A stretch of 64,000 bases of DNA from Brachionus plicatilis. Lineage: Eukaryota; Rotifera; Eurotatoria; Ploima; Brachionidae. The stretch covers positions 544,591 through 608,590 of the forward strand of contig QEOQ01000451.1 in assembly GCA_010279815.1 (NCBI GenBank), read 5' to 3'. Below the pieces are notes generated by a model. The model did not search any database. It was not told where the DNA came from and worked only from the letters and a program-made list of their open reading frames with translations. This document shows positions 33,501-46,455 of the stretch, piece by piece (within the stretch, counting starts at the first letter, position 1; every line of letters starts with the position of its first letter). The position numbers and the translations under genes are program-made.

Positions 33501-36139
33501 TCTACTGCTTCTTCTAATTTAAATTTTTTAAATAATCTAAGGGGTTCTATGAAATTCACATAATACTAAGTTTATTTTTCTAGAAAAAAAATTGCCCTCA
33601 GCTAGGTGCATCAAAAAATGTTACTTCATTCTTAAGTCTGCTCAAAAATGCTTCAAAAATGCTCGCTACAAGAGTTTTTTTAAGTCACAAGTCTAAATTC
33701 AAGTCTAAGTCATTGACTTAAAGTTTTTTTTTCAAGTCTATTTCAATTTTATTCATTTTTCCCTTCCTGTCGGCTAAAAATTCATGTGGCCGCGATCATT
33801 ATTTCATCGAAAGGTAAAAAATCAAACATTGATTTTGTCTTAAAAATAACTTGAAGTCAAAATGATTTTAAGTCAAAGCCAAGTTATTATTTCTTAAATT
33901 AGGAGTTCCACAAGGTTCAGTTTTAGGCCCTCTTCTTTTTCTTATTTTTGAGAATGACCTTCCTTTTCTTTTATAGAAATTTAGTATTAAGATGTTTGCA
34001 GATGACACAAGCATTAGTCATTCTGAAAAGAACTTAGAGACTGTTTTAGTTAATTTTCAATTATCTTTTAAAATTGTAAATGATTGGTGTTTTTACAATA
34101 AGGTTGATATAAACTGGTCAAAAACTTTTTGTATGATTTTTACTAAAAGAAATATTATTGTTCCTAAAACAATAAACTGAAATGAAATAGAAATAAAAGT
34201 TGTAAAAGAAATCAGTCTTTTAGGTTTCATGATTGATCATAATTTAAATTTTTCTAAACAAGCTTGTAACATGTCTCTTGCTGTAAATAAGAAATTGTTC
34301 AGTATTAAAAGACTCTTTTTTGTCAACTTCTGTCAAAGTTCAGTTTTTCAAAACATTTATCCTACCTTATTTTGATTATTGTTCAACGCTTTTGTGTTAT
34401 TTTTCTAAAGAGGCAATAATTTAACTAGCTAAAAGTTATTATTTTTCTATTTTTAAACTGTTTAAGTTCAAGTTTAAAGCGAATAACTTAAACGATGTTA
34501 ATAATTTTTTGGAAAAATATGGCTTATATGCTTTTCAGCATAGATTTTTAAACAGAATGTTATCATTCTCTTTTAAGACTTTATTCTATCATAACTCGCC
34601 TGAGAATTTAAAAGATAGACTTATCAAAAACTCGAGAGATTTAAGCTATAATTTAAGGAATAGTGCGAACCTGATTGAACCAATGGCAAAAACCAACAGT
34701 GGTGAAAAAAAATTTGGATTTTTTTATTCTAGATTGATTAATAGCTTTGTAATCAAACGATCAATGCTGAAATATTCTACATTCAAGTTATCAATTTACA
34801 ATAATATCAGTTTAATCTTTATTGACTTTGAAAAAAAATTTAAAAAAAATAATAATAAATTTATCAATTTTTTTTTGTTTTCATAAAAATAATTAATTAT
34901 TTTTTTTAATATTTTAAAAATCTTAATTTTAAATATTAAAAATTTTATTTGAATTAAAGAAATGAGGTGTTAATCAGTCGACTACGATAAGGGCACTAGC
35001 CTGTTGATTAACCTTGAAATTGAAAGTCATTAAATTGACTTTACAGAGCTAATTTTTTATTCCTAGAAAAAAAATACATTTTTTTTCCTACTAATTTTGT
35101 ACCAAAATTCACTTAACTCACCTTAAGAAGGTATAAATTTAATGTTATTTTTTTCAAAATTTAAATTTTTATTGAATTACGTTAACAATATAAACTGATA
35201 TTTGATCAATTTTTATTATGCAGTATTAAAATAATAAAATGAAAAATTAAATGGCTTTAATTCAAGTTAAATAGTTTAGTGTCAATAAGCATATTTTCAA
35301 ATTATTCTTAAAAATGATTTTGACTTTTATAAAAATTAAAATAACAACTCAGAAAAACAATTTAAAGAATATTTAATTTAATTATTAAAGCTAAATCCTC
35401 TAAATTGTTTTGGTAAAATTATGTGAATTGTTTTTCAGGTGCAAAATTTTATTTCAAAATGTTTATTTTTTACCCAGAATCACTTGAATTGGCAAGATAG
35501 AGAAAAGTGAATTTAAGCTTCATCACGATCAAAACTCATATCAAAATGATTTCTAAACATATAATTCTACTTACAATCTCATTTAGGGCTTCGATTTCAG
35601 AATCCTTCTGTTCTTCGTCGCTCAAAATGCTTTGTCTAATCTTTTTGCTAGTCCAACTGTCAAAACTCTCGTTTACCAAGGTGGCTTCCACGTCCGATAA
35701 AGATGAAGAAAATTTTTCGTTCAATTTTTCATCTTCTTGATCTCGAGTCGAGTTCAAAACAACACTGGACACATGCAGTTTTTTGCATTTTGTCTCTCCT
35801 AATTTTACATTCAAATCAGCATTTTCTTCTTCAAGCATATAAATCCGCAACTTTAAGCTAAAATTTTCTTCTTTCAGACTTTTTAATTCCTTTAAAAAAA
35901 ATAGAATATTTTATTTAAAATTATTTTTTTTTAAATGTCTGACCTTGTCGTAGTCGTTTAAGGTCTTTTTTTTTAAAGAACCAAAAATAGTGTCATCGAA
36001 TGGCTTGGACTCTTGGTCATCGGATACGATTGAAAAGTCGGGACTAGAGCTATTGCTCATTTTGGCTAATCTCGACTCGGAATGAAATTTACTCTGTTTA
36101 TTTTGACAATTGGACAATTTCAATTCATTCAGTGACAAG
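21513..36139 (-). CDS. Centrosomin/CDK5RAP2/myomegalin-type CM1 coiled-coil protein
   Basis: Centrosomal scaffold that recruits and activates gamma-tubulin ring complexes through CM1 (family knowledge). Proposed minus-strand exons: 36139-35944, 35889-35575, 31003-30927, 30876-30759, 30707-30507, 28694-28625, 28572-28520, 28468-28334, 28281-28210, 28155-27934, 27869-27702, 24310-24065, 24014-23219, 23166-22769, 22722-22351, 22297-22176, 22124-21959, 21900-21790, 21736-21694, 21637-21513 (stop). All phases agree, giving about 1,334 aa. CM1 starts exon 35889: LKSLKEENFSLKLRIYMLEE, close to the family core LKKENFNLKLRIYFLEE. The rest is coiled coil; the exon at 23166 has EISNLRQKLESSEKINDYLR, like the mid-region of CDK5RAP2. 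No clear CM2. The first exon is missing: 36139 follows an acceptor and carries no ATG. The gap at 24660-25240 lies in an intron and could hide an exon. Confidence 0.88.
24660..25240. other. Assembly gap (581 N)
   Basis: Run of N inside the CM1-gene intron between exons 24310 and 27702. Frames called through it are meaningless. It abuts LINE-derived DNA to its right, so a repeat probably caused the gap. Confidence 0.99.
25590..26520 (+). mobile_element. 3' part of a LINE interrupted by a foldback MITE
   Basis: The plus-strand frame 25629-25742 (from NVPNALKIFNFDNLYVFDKL) resumes at 26128 and ends with TAA at 26266-26268. The two halves are in frame once the 377-bp insertion and one copy of its 8-bp duplication are removed, giving at least 84 continuous codons. 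A non-coding 3' tail ending in (AAAT)n follows near 26505-26520. The tail, position and residue pattern fit the C-terminus of a LINE polyprotein. No catalytic motif is visible because the upstream part is in or beyond the gap, so the LINE assignment is inference. Confidence 0.6.
25743..26119. mobile_element. Foldback MITE (377 bp) with about 140-bp inverted arms and 8-bp duplication
   Basis: The arms at about 25743-25884 and 25980-26119 are inverted copies at nearly 90% identity by eye, starting GGCAAGTTGAAGTTTATGAT and ending in its complement. A perfect 8-bp duplication ATAAAGAC flanks it (25735-25742 and 26120-26127). The roughly 95-bp centre is AT-rich and non-coding. Tips beginning GGCAAG are not typical of hAT, so the superfamily is open despite the 8-bp duplication. 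Confidence 0.9.
30274..30325. repeat. Perfect inverted repeat, 15-bp arms
   Basis: AATTCAAATATTACG at 30274-30288 pairs perfectly with CGTAATATTTGAATT at 30311-30325 around a 22-nt spacer. It lies in a CM1-gene intron (28695-30506), about 180 nt downstream of exon 30707-30507 on the coding strand. Function unknown. Confidence 0.7.
31663..32216 (+). pseudogene. Decayed coding-like fragment with A-rich tail
   Basis: A plus-strand frame starts ATG ACT AAC at 31663 (MTNLLENQEEAEQTPIGEK) and stops near 31790. A second frame continues at once with SEYLGSAHSSLISPATLSNH and ends KVNMK-stop near 31950, as if one frameshift separates them. About 260 nt of non-coding sequence then ends in AAATAAATAAAAA near 32216. 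This looks like the dead 3' part of a retroposed gene or transposon ORF. I do not recognise the protein. It lies antisense in the 4.6-kb CM1-gene intron. Confidence 0.4.
32510..32958. mobile_element. hAT-type MITE (449 bp), CAGAGTTGGT family
   Basis: The termini are CAGAGTTGGTC on the left and GACCAACTCTG on the right (perfect 11-bp inverted repeat, with looser similarity for about 10 more bases). Flanks GATTTAAG and AATTTAAG match at 7 of 8 bases. Subterminal regions are rich in AAGTC/GACTT repeats on both sides. Same family as 19777-19882. No coding capacity. Confidence 0.85.
33895..34886 (+). mobile_element. Decayed non-LTR retrotransposon, plus strand
   Basis: The plus strand reads GVPQGSVLGPLLFLIF, then after a stop the catalytic block KMFADDTSISHSEKNLE, then NWSKTFCMIFTKR, ISLLGFMIDHNLNFSKQ, KKLFSIKRLFF and a C-terminal block at 34509-34886 with NLRNSANL, KFGFFYSRLINSF and a lysine/asparagine-rich end. 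Several frameshifts and stops break it, so it is dead. It lies antisense in the CM1-gene intron 31004-35574. The fragment at 39068 is a relative. Confidence 0.85.
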
Positions 36140-39067
36140 CTTTCAAAAAAAAATTTAAATAAAATTAAAATCCTATTTTTAAAGTACGAAAATAAATTAT
36201 AAACGAATTTTGGCTTTTATTTTATTTCATTTAAAAAATAAGCGCCGATTTTGTTTAAAAAATTGAATTATTTTGAGAATAGCTCTTGAGTATTTTTTTT
36301 TTTCATGTGACAAAATTTATCAAAGTCGAATGATAAAGAACGCTTTGAGTAATAAAGATAAGAGCTAAATTAAATAGACGGTTTATGTTGTACTCTAAGT
36401 GTTTCCTAGACACGAATAGTTATAGCTGAAATTTAAATCATTAGTGGCCTGAATTTTCATTGATATTTTAGAAAATATCAAAACATCTTAGGCCTAATTA
36501 ACATTAAAGCTAACAAGATTAAGAAAAGTCCACTATTAAAATTTAAATTTTACTTTTTTAAATATTTGGTTTCATTCATTGTTTTCAATTGTTTGTAGTT
36601 GCGTATCTCTTGTTGATATTGTGTTTTTCCGTTAATATTTCTTGTTTCAAATGATACCTTTAATAAAATGTTTAGCGCTAAAATTTTTGAATTCAGTATA
36701 CACATAAGCTGTCAAAATGGAGAATTTGTGATTCGCACCGACCAAATACAAGTCTTTAAAATGATCATTTCAATAAAAAAAATAAAAATATCTTGTTATT
36801 ACAATATAAATAATTGAATTTGATGCACTTTATTTTTTTGATGGTAATTATTTTTTTTATTCCAAACTAAATAGTAAAATTTTCTTGCTATTTGAGAAGT
36901 ATTTTTATATCCAAATTGAGAAACCGTCTTCAATTCTAGTCTAGTATGATCTACTGAAATTAATACTACAACGTTTTTAAAGCTTTTTCTGATTAATTAC
37001 ACTGTTTAAATTTAAAAAAATCGTACAGGTTATCCATCACGAACTTTCAAATCGTTTTTATTTGGATTTTTATTTGGAGCAATGCTTTAACCCAAAGAAA
37101 TTAATTAAAAATTACTGTAAAATTTTTTTTGATTTTTTTATTGAAATTTAAGATTAGAACTTGATAATGTAGTGATTTGGAATTCTTTTCAATCAGATAA
37201 AATTATTTCTGACTTTTTTTAATAATTACAAATTCATCAAAAGTAAATTGTCCAAGTACGGACTTGACTTGGCTTAAGAGCCGTGGTTTTTAAACAAGAG
37301 CTGAATTTCTGAGTTTTGGCGCAGCGTTAAAAAAGAATATTTATAGTAATTGTTTTTAAAAACTTTTTGTACATAACAGTGTTGTCTAAAAGCCACGAGT
37401 CGTGATTAAGTTTAAAATTAATTTTTCTAAAATTATGAAAAATAAAAATTAGAAATAGGCATTTTTAAATTTTATCAGCGACATCAAAGTCAAAATTTAA
37501 AAAAAATGGAAAAAATATTTAAAAATATTAATAAATTCAAATCTATATTTTAAAAGTTAATTTCACTTTTAGAGCAGCACTCAAACCTAATTTCACTTTA
37601 ATGAAAACTAATTTTAGAGAAAATTATTCGAATTTTAGAGTTATTCATTTTTAAATTATTTTCCTCTCTGGAAATTTTTTAATTTGTTTTATCTTTTGGT
37701 TCAACATTTAACAAACACTAAACAACTGGTTATGCTATTTGCGGATAAGACAGAAAAGTCAGAAAAAGATAAAGAAAAGAATTAAGTTTGATTCAAGATT
37801 TAACTCAAGGCTCAATTTAATAATGATTTTTAAAAACAAAAATGAGGTTTTACTGCCTAATTACATTTATTCTCTCACATTTTAGATCTTACATCTTATA
37901 GGCTTATGTTAAATATAAAAGAATGATTAATAGATTCCGTGAAATTCAATTTTTTGTTTTATACTTTTCAAGCTCATTTGTTCTGGTATTCAACATATCT
38001 TCTTCAAAAAGCTGGTACCATCATAATTAAATTTGAGTCAATCATTTTTTTGCTTCCTTCTTAATTTTAGAATATTCCCTTCTTAAAATTTACATTTTAA
38101 AGACATCTTTTTGATTTTTAAAAAAAAGCTTTATAATTAGAGCAATAAAGACAGTGTTGTCAAATGTTTTCAATTTTCAATTTTAGCTTTTGTTTAATTA
38201 TTTTCTCATAAGGTTCGCGCGTAGCAAAACTACAGCACTATCTGAATTTCAGCAAACCGACTTTAAAATATTAATCCGCATACTTGAAAGCCTTGTAATA
38301 ATGATTTTTTAGGTATTTTCAAAAAAAAAATTTGATCCCACCCCCCTCAAAGATAAAAAAAAAAACAAAATTTAGTTACCTTTAAGCTAAAATATCTCAT
38401 GATGTAAAAGACATAACCTTATTAATATGTATATATTCTGAAAGCGCAAAAAACGATGGCGATTACGTTTAGTTTTAATTTTTAAAATGAGCATGTACAT
38501 ATATTTTTAAAGCATATTTTTAATTTTTATATAAAGTTTTCAAGGTAAATCAACAGGATGGCCTTGTCCATTAGCGCTTTATTTATCAAATTAATTCAAG
38601 TTTTATAAAAAATTTAAAAATGTTTTTTTCCTTTGAACGTTTGGACCGATGTCAATTCCTTAAATTAAATTACTTGAGTCATTTTTAGCAACTGAATTTA
38701 AGGTAAGTTATAATAAAATATCATAAACTGTTTATCTCCAAATTTTTAATATTGGTGTAGTTAAAATGTAAAAATATACAGAGAAATGCAGATATTTAAT
38801 TCAATTCAAGAATTGTTTCAAGTGAGTGAATTTAATTCAATTTTTAGATTTAAAGATTATTTCATATTCAACCTCTAAAACATGTATGTAGGATTTAAAA
38901 TTTTTAAAAAACAATATAAAAACATTGCTATAAAAAAATATAGATATGCATCTAAAATTTTTTTTCTGAAAAGGTTTTTCTAATGAGCTGTTTACTTTAT
39001 TGAAGCTTTTAGCATCAAATTTGAATCTGAAAAGTTTAAATATTGAAAAAAATAACTTTGAGTCAGC
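36140..39067. other. Intergenic or 5' intron of the CM1 gene
   Basis: No supported exon, although the missing first exon of the CM1 gene should lie here or further right. Possible hAT-like ends (CAGTGTTGTC at about 37379 and 38151) and AAGTC-rich DNA at 37245-37290 suggest degraded DNA elements. A poly-C/poly-A patch lies at 38336-38362. Confidence 0.4.
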
Positions 39068-39290
39068 TTAATTATTGCCTCTTTTGAAAAATGACGCCAG
39101 AGTTGAGTAATAATAAAAATAAGAAAATTTAAAGGTCTTAAAAAAATATATTTTTGCTGGTGTTGAAAGATAACAGAGTCGTTTTATTCTGAACAATCTT
39201 TTGTTAACTACTAAAGAAATACTGCAAGCAAGTTTTGAAAAAATTAAAACCAAACGATTAACATTTAGTACAACTTTTTTACCCATTTAT
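39068..39290 (-). mobile_element. LINE fragment, same family as 33895-34886
   Basis: The 72-codon minus-strand frame contains LIFSKLACSISLVVNKRLFRIKRL and YFFKTFKFSYFYYYSTL. These align with the stretch after the FADD box in the 33895 element (NLNFSKQACNMSLAVNKKLF). It is an isolated piece without the catalytic core. Confidence 0.75.
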
Positions 39291-39623
39291 TTTATAAAGG
39301 ATATTTTGTTTTTCAATTAATATCTTGTTATAAAAATATCAATTACTTAGACTTTCAATTTTTTTTAAAGCATAAAAGTACTAATAAGTCCAAATTCTTT
39401 CCAAATGACTTATCATTCTTTCTTTTTTTATTTATTTAATTTTCTGTTCGAGCCTTGACTAGTTAAGAAGTAAAATAATTTTTAAATATTTTAAATTTCA
39501 TCATATTTTTGAAGAAAACTGGTAAATTATAAATTAACAAGCATAACTAATAATTAAAGGATTGATAAGTTAGGAAATTAAAAAAAAAGAATAAAAATAA
39601 CATGAAAAGCAGAAAATACCTTT

Positions 39624-39624
<1 letters not shown>

Positions 39625-39677
<53 letters not shown>
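39625..39677. repeat. (AAT)n microsatellite
   Basis: Uninterrupted AAT/ATA repeat, about 17 units. It sits at the 3' side of the minus-strand LINE that follows, so it may be the simple-repeat tail of that element. Confidence 0.95.
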
Positions 39678-40780
39678 CAGCTACAAGCAGGCTTAGGGAA
39701 ACGACTAATTGCGGAAGCCGTCTATGGTAGCTACTTTACAGTGGCTATAGGTATGTGATGTAAAGAGTCAGAACAGCTACATAGAGAAGTAGGATTCGAA
39801 ATAAATCTAGGTTTGAAGGCTCTTTGGTTTAAAAACAAGCCTATTAATCAATGGCAATGAATTATCTAGAGCTTTATTTAGATAATTTTCTTAATCTTTG
39901 ACCAATTTTACTAATATTTAGTTTATTTTTTGCTTCATAGAATAATGATTTAGAGGAGGTTCTGAAAGGAAGTTTTAGAATAAATCTTACAGTTGTATTT
40001 TAAATAACTTGCAACTTATGTAAATCTGATTAAGACAATGAGTATAGACATGGAAAAATACATAATCAAGAAAAATGCTTTATCTAGAATTGAACTAATA
40101 AGCGCCTTGTAAAGACTAACTAGTGTATTATGATCGAGCTTCCAATTTTTTGAAGACAAAATTTTTTATTATATTGAGTCGATTCATACATTTACTCATT
40201 ACTTCTTTTACTTTTATCCAAAGCAAAGACTTTCACTAAAATATTAACCCAGGAAATTATTGGTTTTTGAATTGGGAAAAGTTTTTTTGAAAAGCTGGAG
40301 CTTAAAGATGGTATTAGATCCCTTAATTTTTGAGGAAATGTTGTAAATAGATTTATTTGGGCAATTTTCATCTTCTGCTTCTATAACAATGGTTATTTTT
40401 CTTTTAGAAAATTATTCATTTCTGTCATAATTCTTCCTGTCTTCTTAAAAATGAAGAAAGTAATCTGTTCATCAGCAAAAAAGAGAGAGTATTTTTTGTT
40501 CAAAAGATCAGCTTTTGATATAGAAAAAAATAAGAAGCTTATTGCTGAGCCTTGTGGAATACCTGCTCTAATCGGGAAAGAATTTGATGTGAAGTCATTA
40601 TTTTTTATTCTGTCATCAGCAAACATTTTTAGACCAGATTTGTCTAACAGAAATGACAGGTCATTTGGGAAGTGTTATTCAAAAAGCTTAATTCAATATT
40701 TGCGATCTTCTCAGTTAAAATTTCCAATTATATAGCAAGAAAGTTTGTTTATTCTATCAATAAAAATATATTTGTGAAAA
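39678..40780 (-). mobile_element. Decayed non-LTR retrotransposon
   Basis: The minus strand at 40626-40393 reads NDFTSNSFPIRAGIPQGSAIS and a catalytic-region FFADEQITFF, where ADD has become ADE. After stops come LDKSKR and a C-terminal LVSLYKALISS-like block near 40120-40080, then RFILKLPFRT near 39990. This order matches jockey-superfamily RT. It is dead, with multiple stops. The right boundary is approximate; the left meets the (AAT)n tract. Confidence 0.75.
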
Positions 40781-43769
40781 AGGCTGAATAAAAAACTTAG
40801 ATTGATTTTTTAGTCTATAAGCAGAATTTTAAATTTTTCAATTTATATCAGCTAATTTAGAATTGACCTTGAAAAAAATTTTAAACGAACAAAAATTTTG
40901 GAATTTTTTCTTTAAATTAAAAAATTAATCGACACGGATTTTTTTTTAATTTTTTCTAATTAAATTAAATTTTGGGTATTGATACAGCTTCAAAATTTTT
41001 TGGCAAAGGTATTTTAATAGTAATTAAAAACTTCGATTTGAGTTGTTATTTTTCTATTAGTTCTAATTTTTTGAGCTTTTCTCAGAATAGCACTTTTTTA
41101 ATTATTTTGTGAAATTAAGTCCTAAAAATATCGTCGATATGAAATGAAGCCCTTAGTTGATTTTTCATTTAAAGCGTATCTATAGATCTAATGAAATAAC
41201 AATAATATTAAAACGTCTAAAATATAATTAAATGAGTTTTAAAAGCGCTCATTGCGAATTTAAACTACAGAAATTTGCATGTAAAATTTTAATTAAAAAC
41301 AAATTTTCATAGGCTTCATTTTATCGGCAAGTTATTGATAGAGCAAAAATTATTTTACCTTTATTAATATTGGTAGGCTGCTAGAGTCAAGTTAAATGTC
41401 AAAAAAAATGATAAATTAACTAAAATAAGTGTGGATTCGATGGATCGTTTAGCACCACAACTTATAACCAAAAGTTGTATTTATCAAATTTAAATGACAG
41501 ACACGCGCTGGGAGATATCAATTTTAAATGATTCCGTTTTCAAATTTATTCTCATTTAAAACTCAAAAATTTGAATAAAATTAATTATTTTCCACCCGAA
41601 TTTCGAAATACTACCTGTCATAAATCAAAATGCATGCTTCCTTTTAAAGATAGAATTATTTCAAATTGGCTTTAAATGACACTGGTGCTATGAGTTTGAA
41701 TGATTGAAGCACAGTCAAATACCTCTAGTTTAAATGAATACTTGAAATTCAATAAGTTGTGAATTTTATCCAATTTGTAATGCTTGAGCTGAACCAAATG
41801 AACAATTTTTGTTTTGACTAGAATTTTATTAAATTACTGAAGCATTTATTGTCGAGTTTTTTTTTGATGAAAAAGTGAAGCTATTTTAATTTTTGCATAG
41901 CATTTCAATTAATATTTTGTTCAAACTTAATAAATGATTAGAGAAATAATAGCTTCTCTTGAGCCTTTCTTGTTTGCTTGAACTTCTTTTTTGCTTTGAT
42001 TAACATGCAAATTGTTCAATTATTTACCCGCTTTAAAAAAAACTAATTTCATCAATAAATAAAAAATCTGCAATTGTTCTTTTGCTCTAAGATCCAAGCA
42101 AAAAAATAGCTTAAATAATTTAAATTAATCTGAATAAAATGTCAAAAATTAAAAGCCTTGTTAATCTTAATAAAAATAAACAAGTTATTTTACGATGTTC
42201 CTTAACTTGTCCATAATTTATGACAGCGCTTCAGTTGGTTCATTAACACTCAAAAGACCGAAGGGACACAATATTAAAATTTTGAATTTAAATTACTAGG
42301 GAATAACTTTTAATATCAACCTGTTTGTTTGAAAACTCTGTTTTTTTAGCTTTTAAATGTGGATATGTAAGTCATATATTTTTTATTTAATTAAAAAAAT
42401 TAATTTAAAGAGACTTTCTCGATCCGCTTCAGGTCTCTTTTCAGTCATCTTGCTCTTAACATAAATGATAACAAATTTACCAATGATAAATAAAAAAATA
42501 AAAATTAAAAAAAATAGCTTTTAATATATTTCAGCGAATTCTGGCGATAAAAAATTTGAAGAAAGGAAATTTTTACGAATTTAAGAAAATACTTAAGAAC
42601 TTTAAGTAAAACAATAGATTTGATATTAAATTATATTTTATTTTATTTTTTTTTTATCATAAAATAAAATATAATTAATTATTTAATTTATTTTAAATGA
42701 AATTATATTCTTTTAAAGTCTCAAATTCTGATTTAAATTGATAAAGATTATTAACATCTTAAAATGGAATTGAAAGTGAAATTTAAATTTCTTTACCGTG
42801 TACAATAACAGAAAAACTTCTTGAGGAAAGTTTTTTTTATCAAAATTTGAATCACTTTATTTTAATTCAATTCAATACAAATTTTTAATTATTTAATCAA
42901 AATGCGGGTTCGCTTCTAACATTTTTTTTTCGTTTTTAAATATTAATCAAGATTCTATAAAAAAAGTTTAAATTAATATTTTTATTTACAAAGTTATCAA
43001 AATATATATTAAACTAAACCCACACATAGAACATAATCAAATGCAGTGGTGAATTTTTGATTAAGATGGTCTGGAAATTATTGGTTAAGGTATTCATTAT
43101 TTTTTTTTGGTATTTACCAAAAATTCTTTTTATTAAATTGATTATCATTATGAGATTAGAAAATTGAAATTGTTAAATTCCCACAGAATAGCTTTTACAT
43201 TTATTTATTTTTAAATAATTACGAGGAGAACCTAAGGTCACTTAGAAAGGAAGTGGTAACTTCTCTTTGCAGACCAGCGAGTAAAAAATAAAATAAAAAA
43301 ATGCGATAAAAATAAGTGAAAACATCAAAATATGACCAAATATAAAATTGATTTATCTTTTTGTCTATAAAAAGTTATTTTTTAATTAATTGGCTATAAA
43401 TATTGCTATTACAGAGCTTTTAAACAAGTTAATCATTTTGTTGATGATTAAATTTTTCTTATTTAGATCTCCCAGTAATTTGATTATTTCTGAACAATTT
43501 TAAAAAGATTTATTAGACGCAAACTTTATTCTAAAATTTTAAATTAAAAATAAACACAAAATTAGTAAATTAAAAAATTTTACAAAAAAAAATGTTAATT
43601 TTAATAGTATCAATTGATTTGATTGTAATTCTTAAGGTAAATATATTTACATAGAAAAAAAAAAGAAGAGGAAAAATAGCAGAACAGACCATAACTTCAA
43701 ATGACTTCAATAACCAAATAAGTAAAAACTAGGCAAAATTTGATTTTTCTTTTTTTTGTTCCTTCCAAA
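40781..43769. other. Intergenic, left of the BarH gene
   Basis: No gene supported. It contains a perfect AT-rich palindrome (42630-42675). The stretch next to 43769 should hold the 3' UTR of the BarH-like gene. Confidence 0.45.
42630..42675. repeat. Perfect AT palindrome, 17-bp arms
   Basis: ATTATATTTTATTTTAT at 42630-42646 pairs exactly with 42659-42675 around 12 nt. Pure AT sequence makes chance or cruciform-prone slippage likely. No function implied. Confidence 0.7.

Positions 43770-46455
<2,686 letters not shown>

Noticed and set aside
35507..35740. 77-codon plus-strand frame
   Set aside because: It is antisense to the CM1-containing exon.
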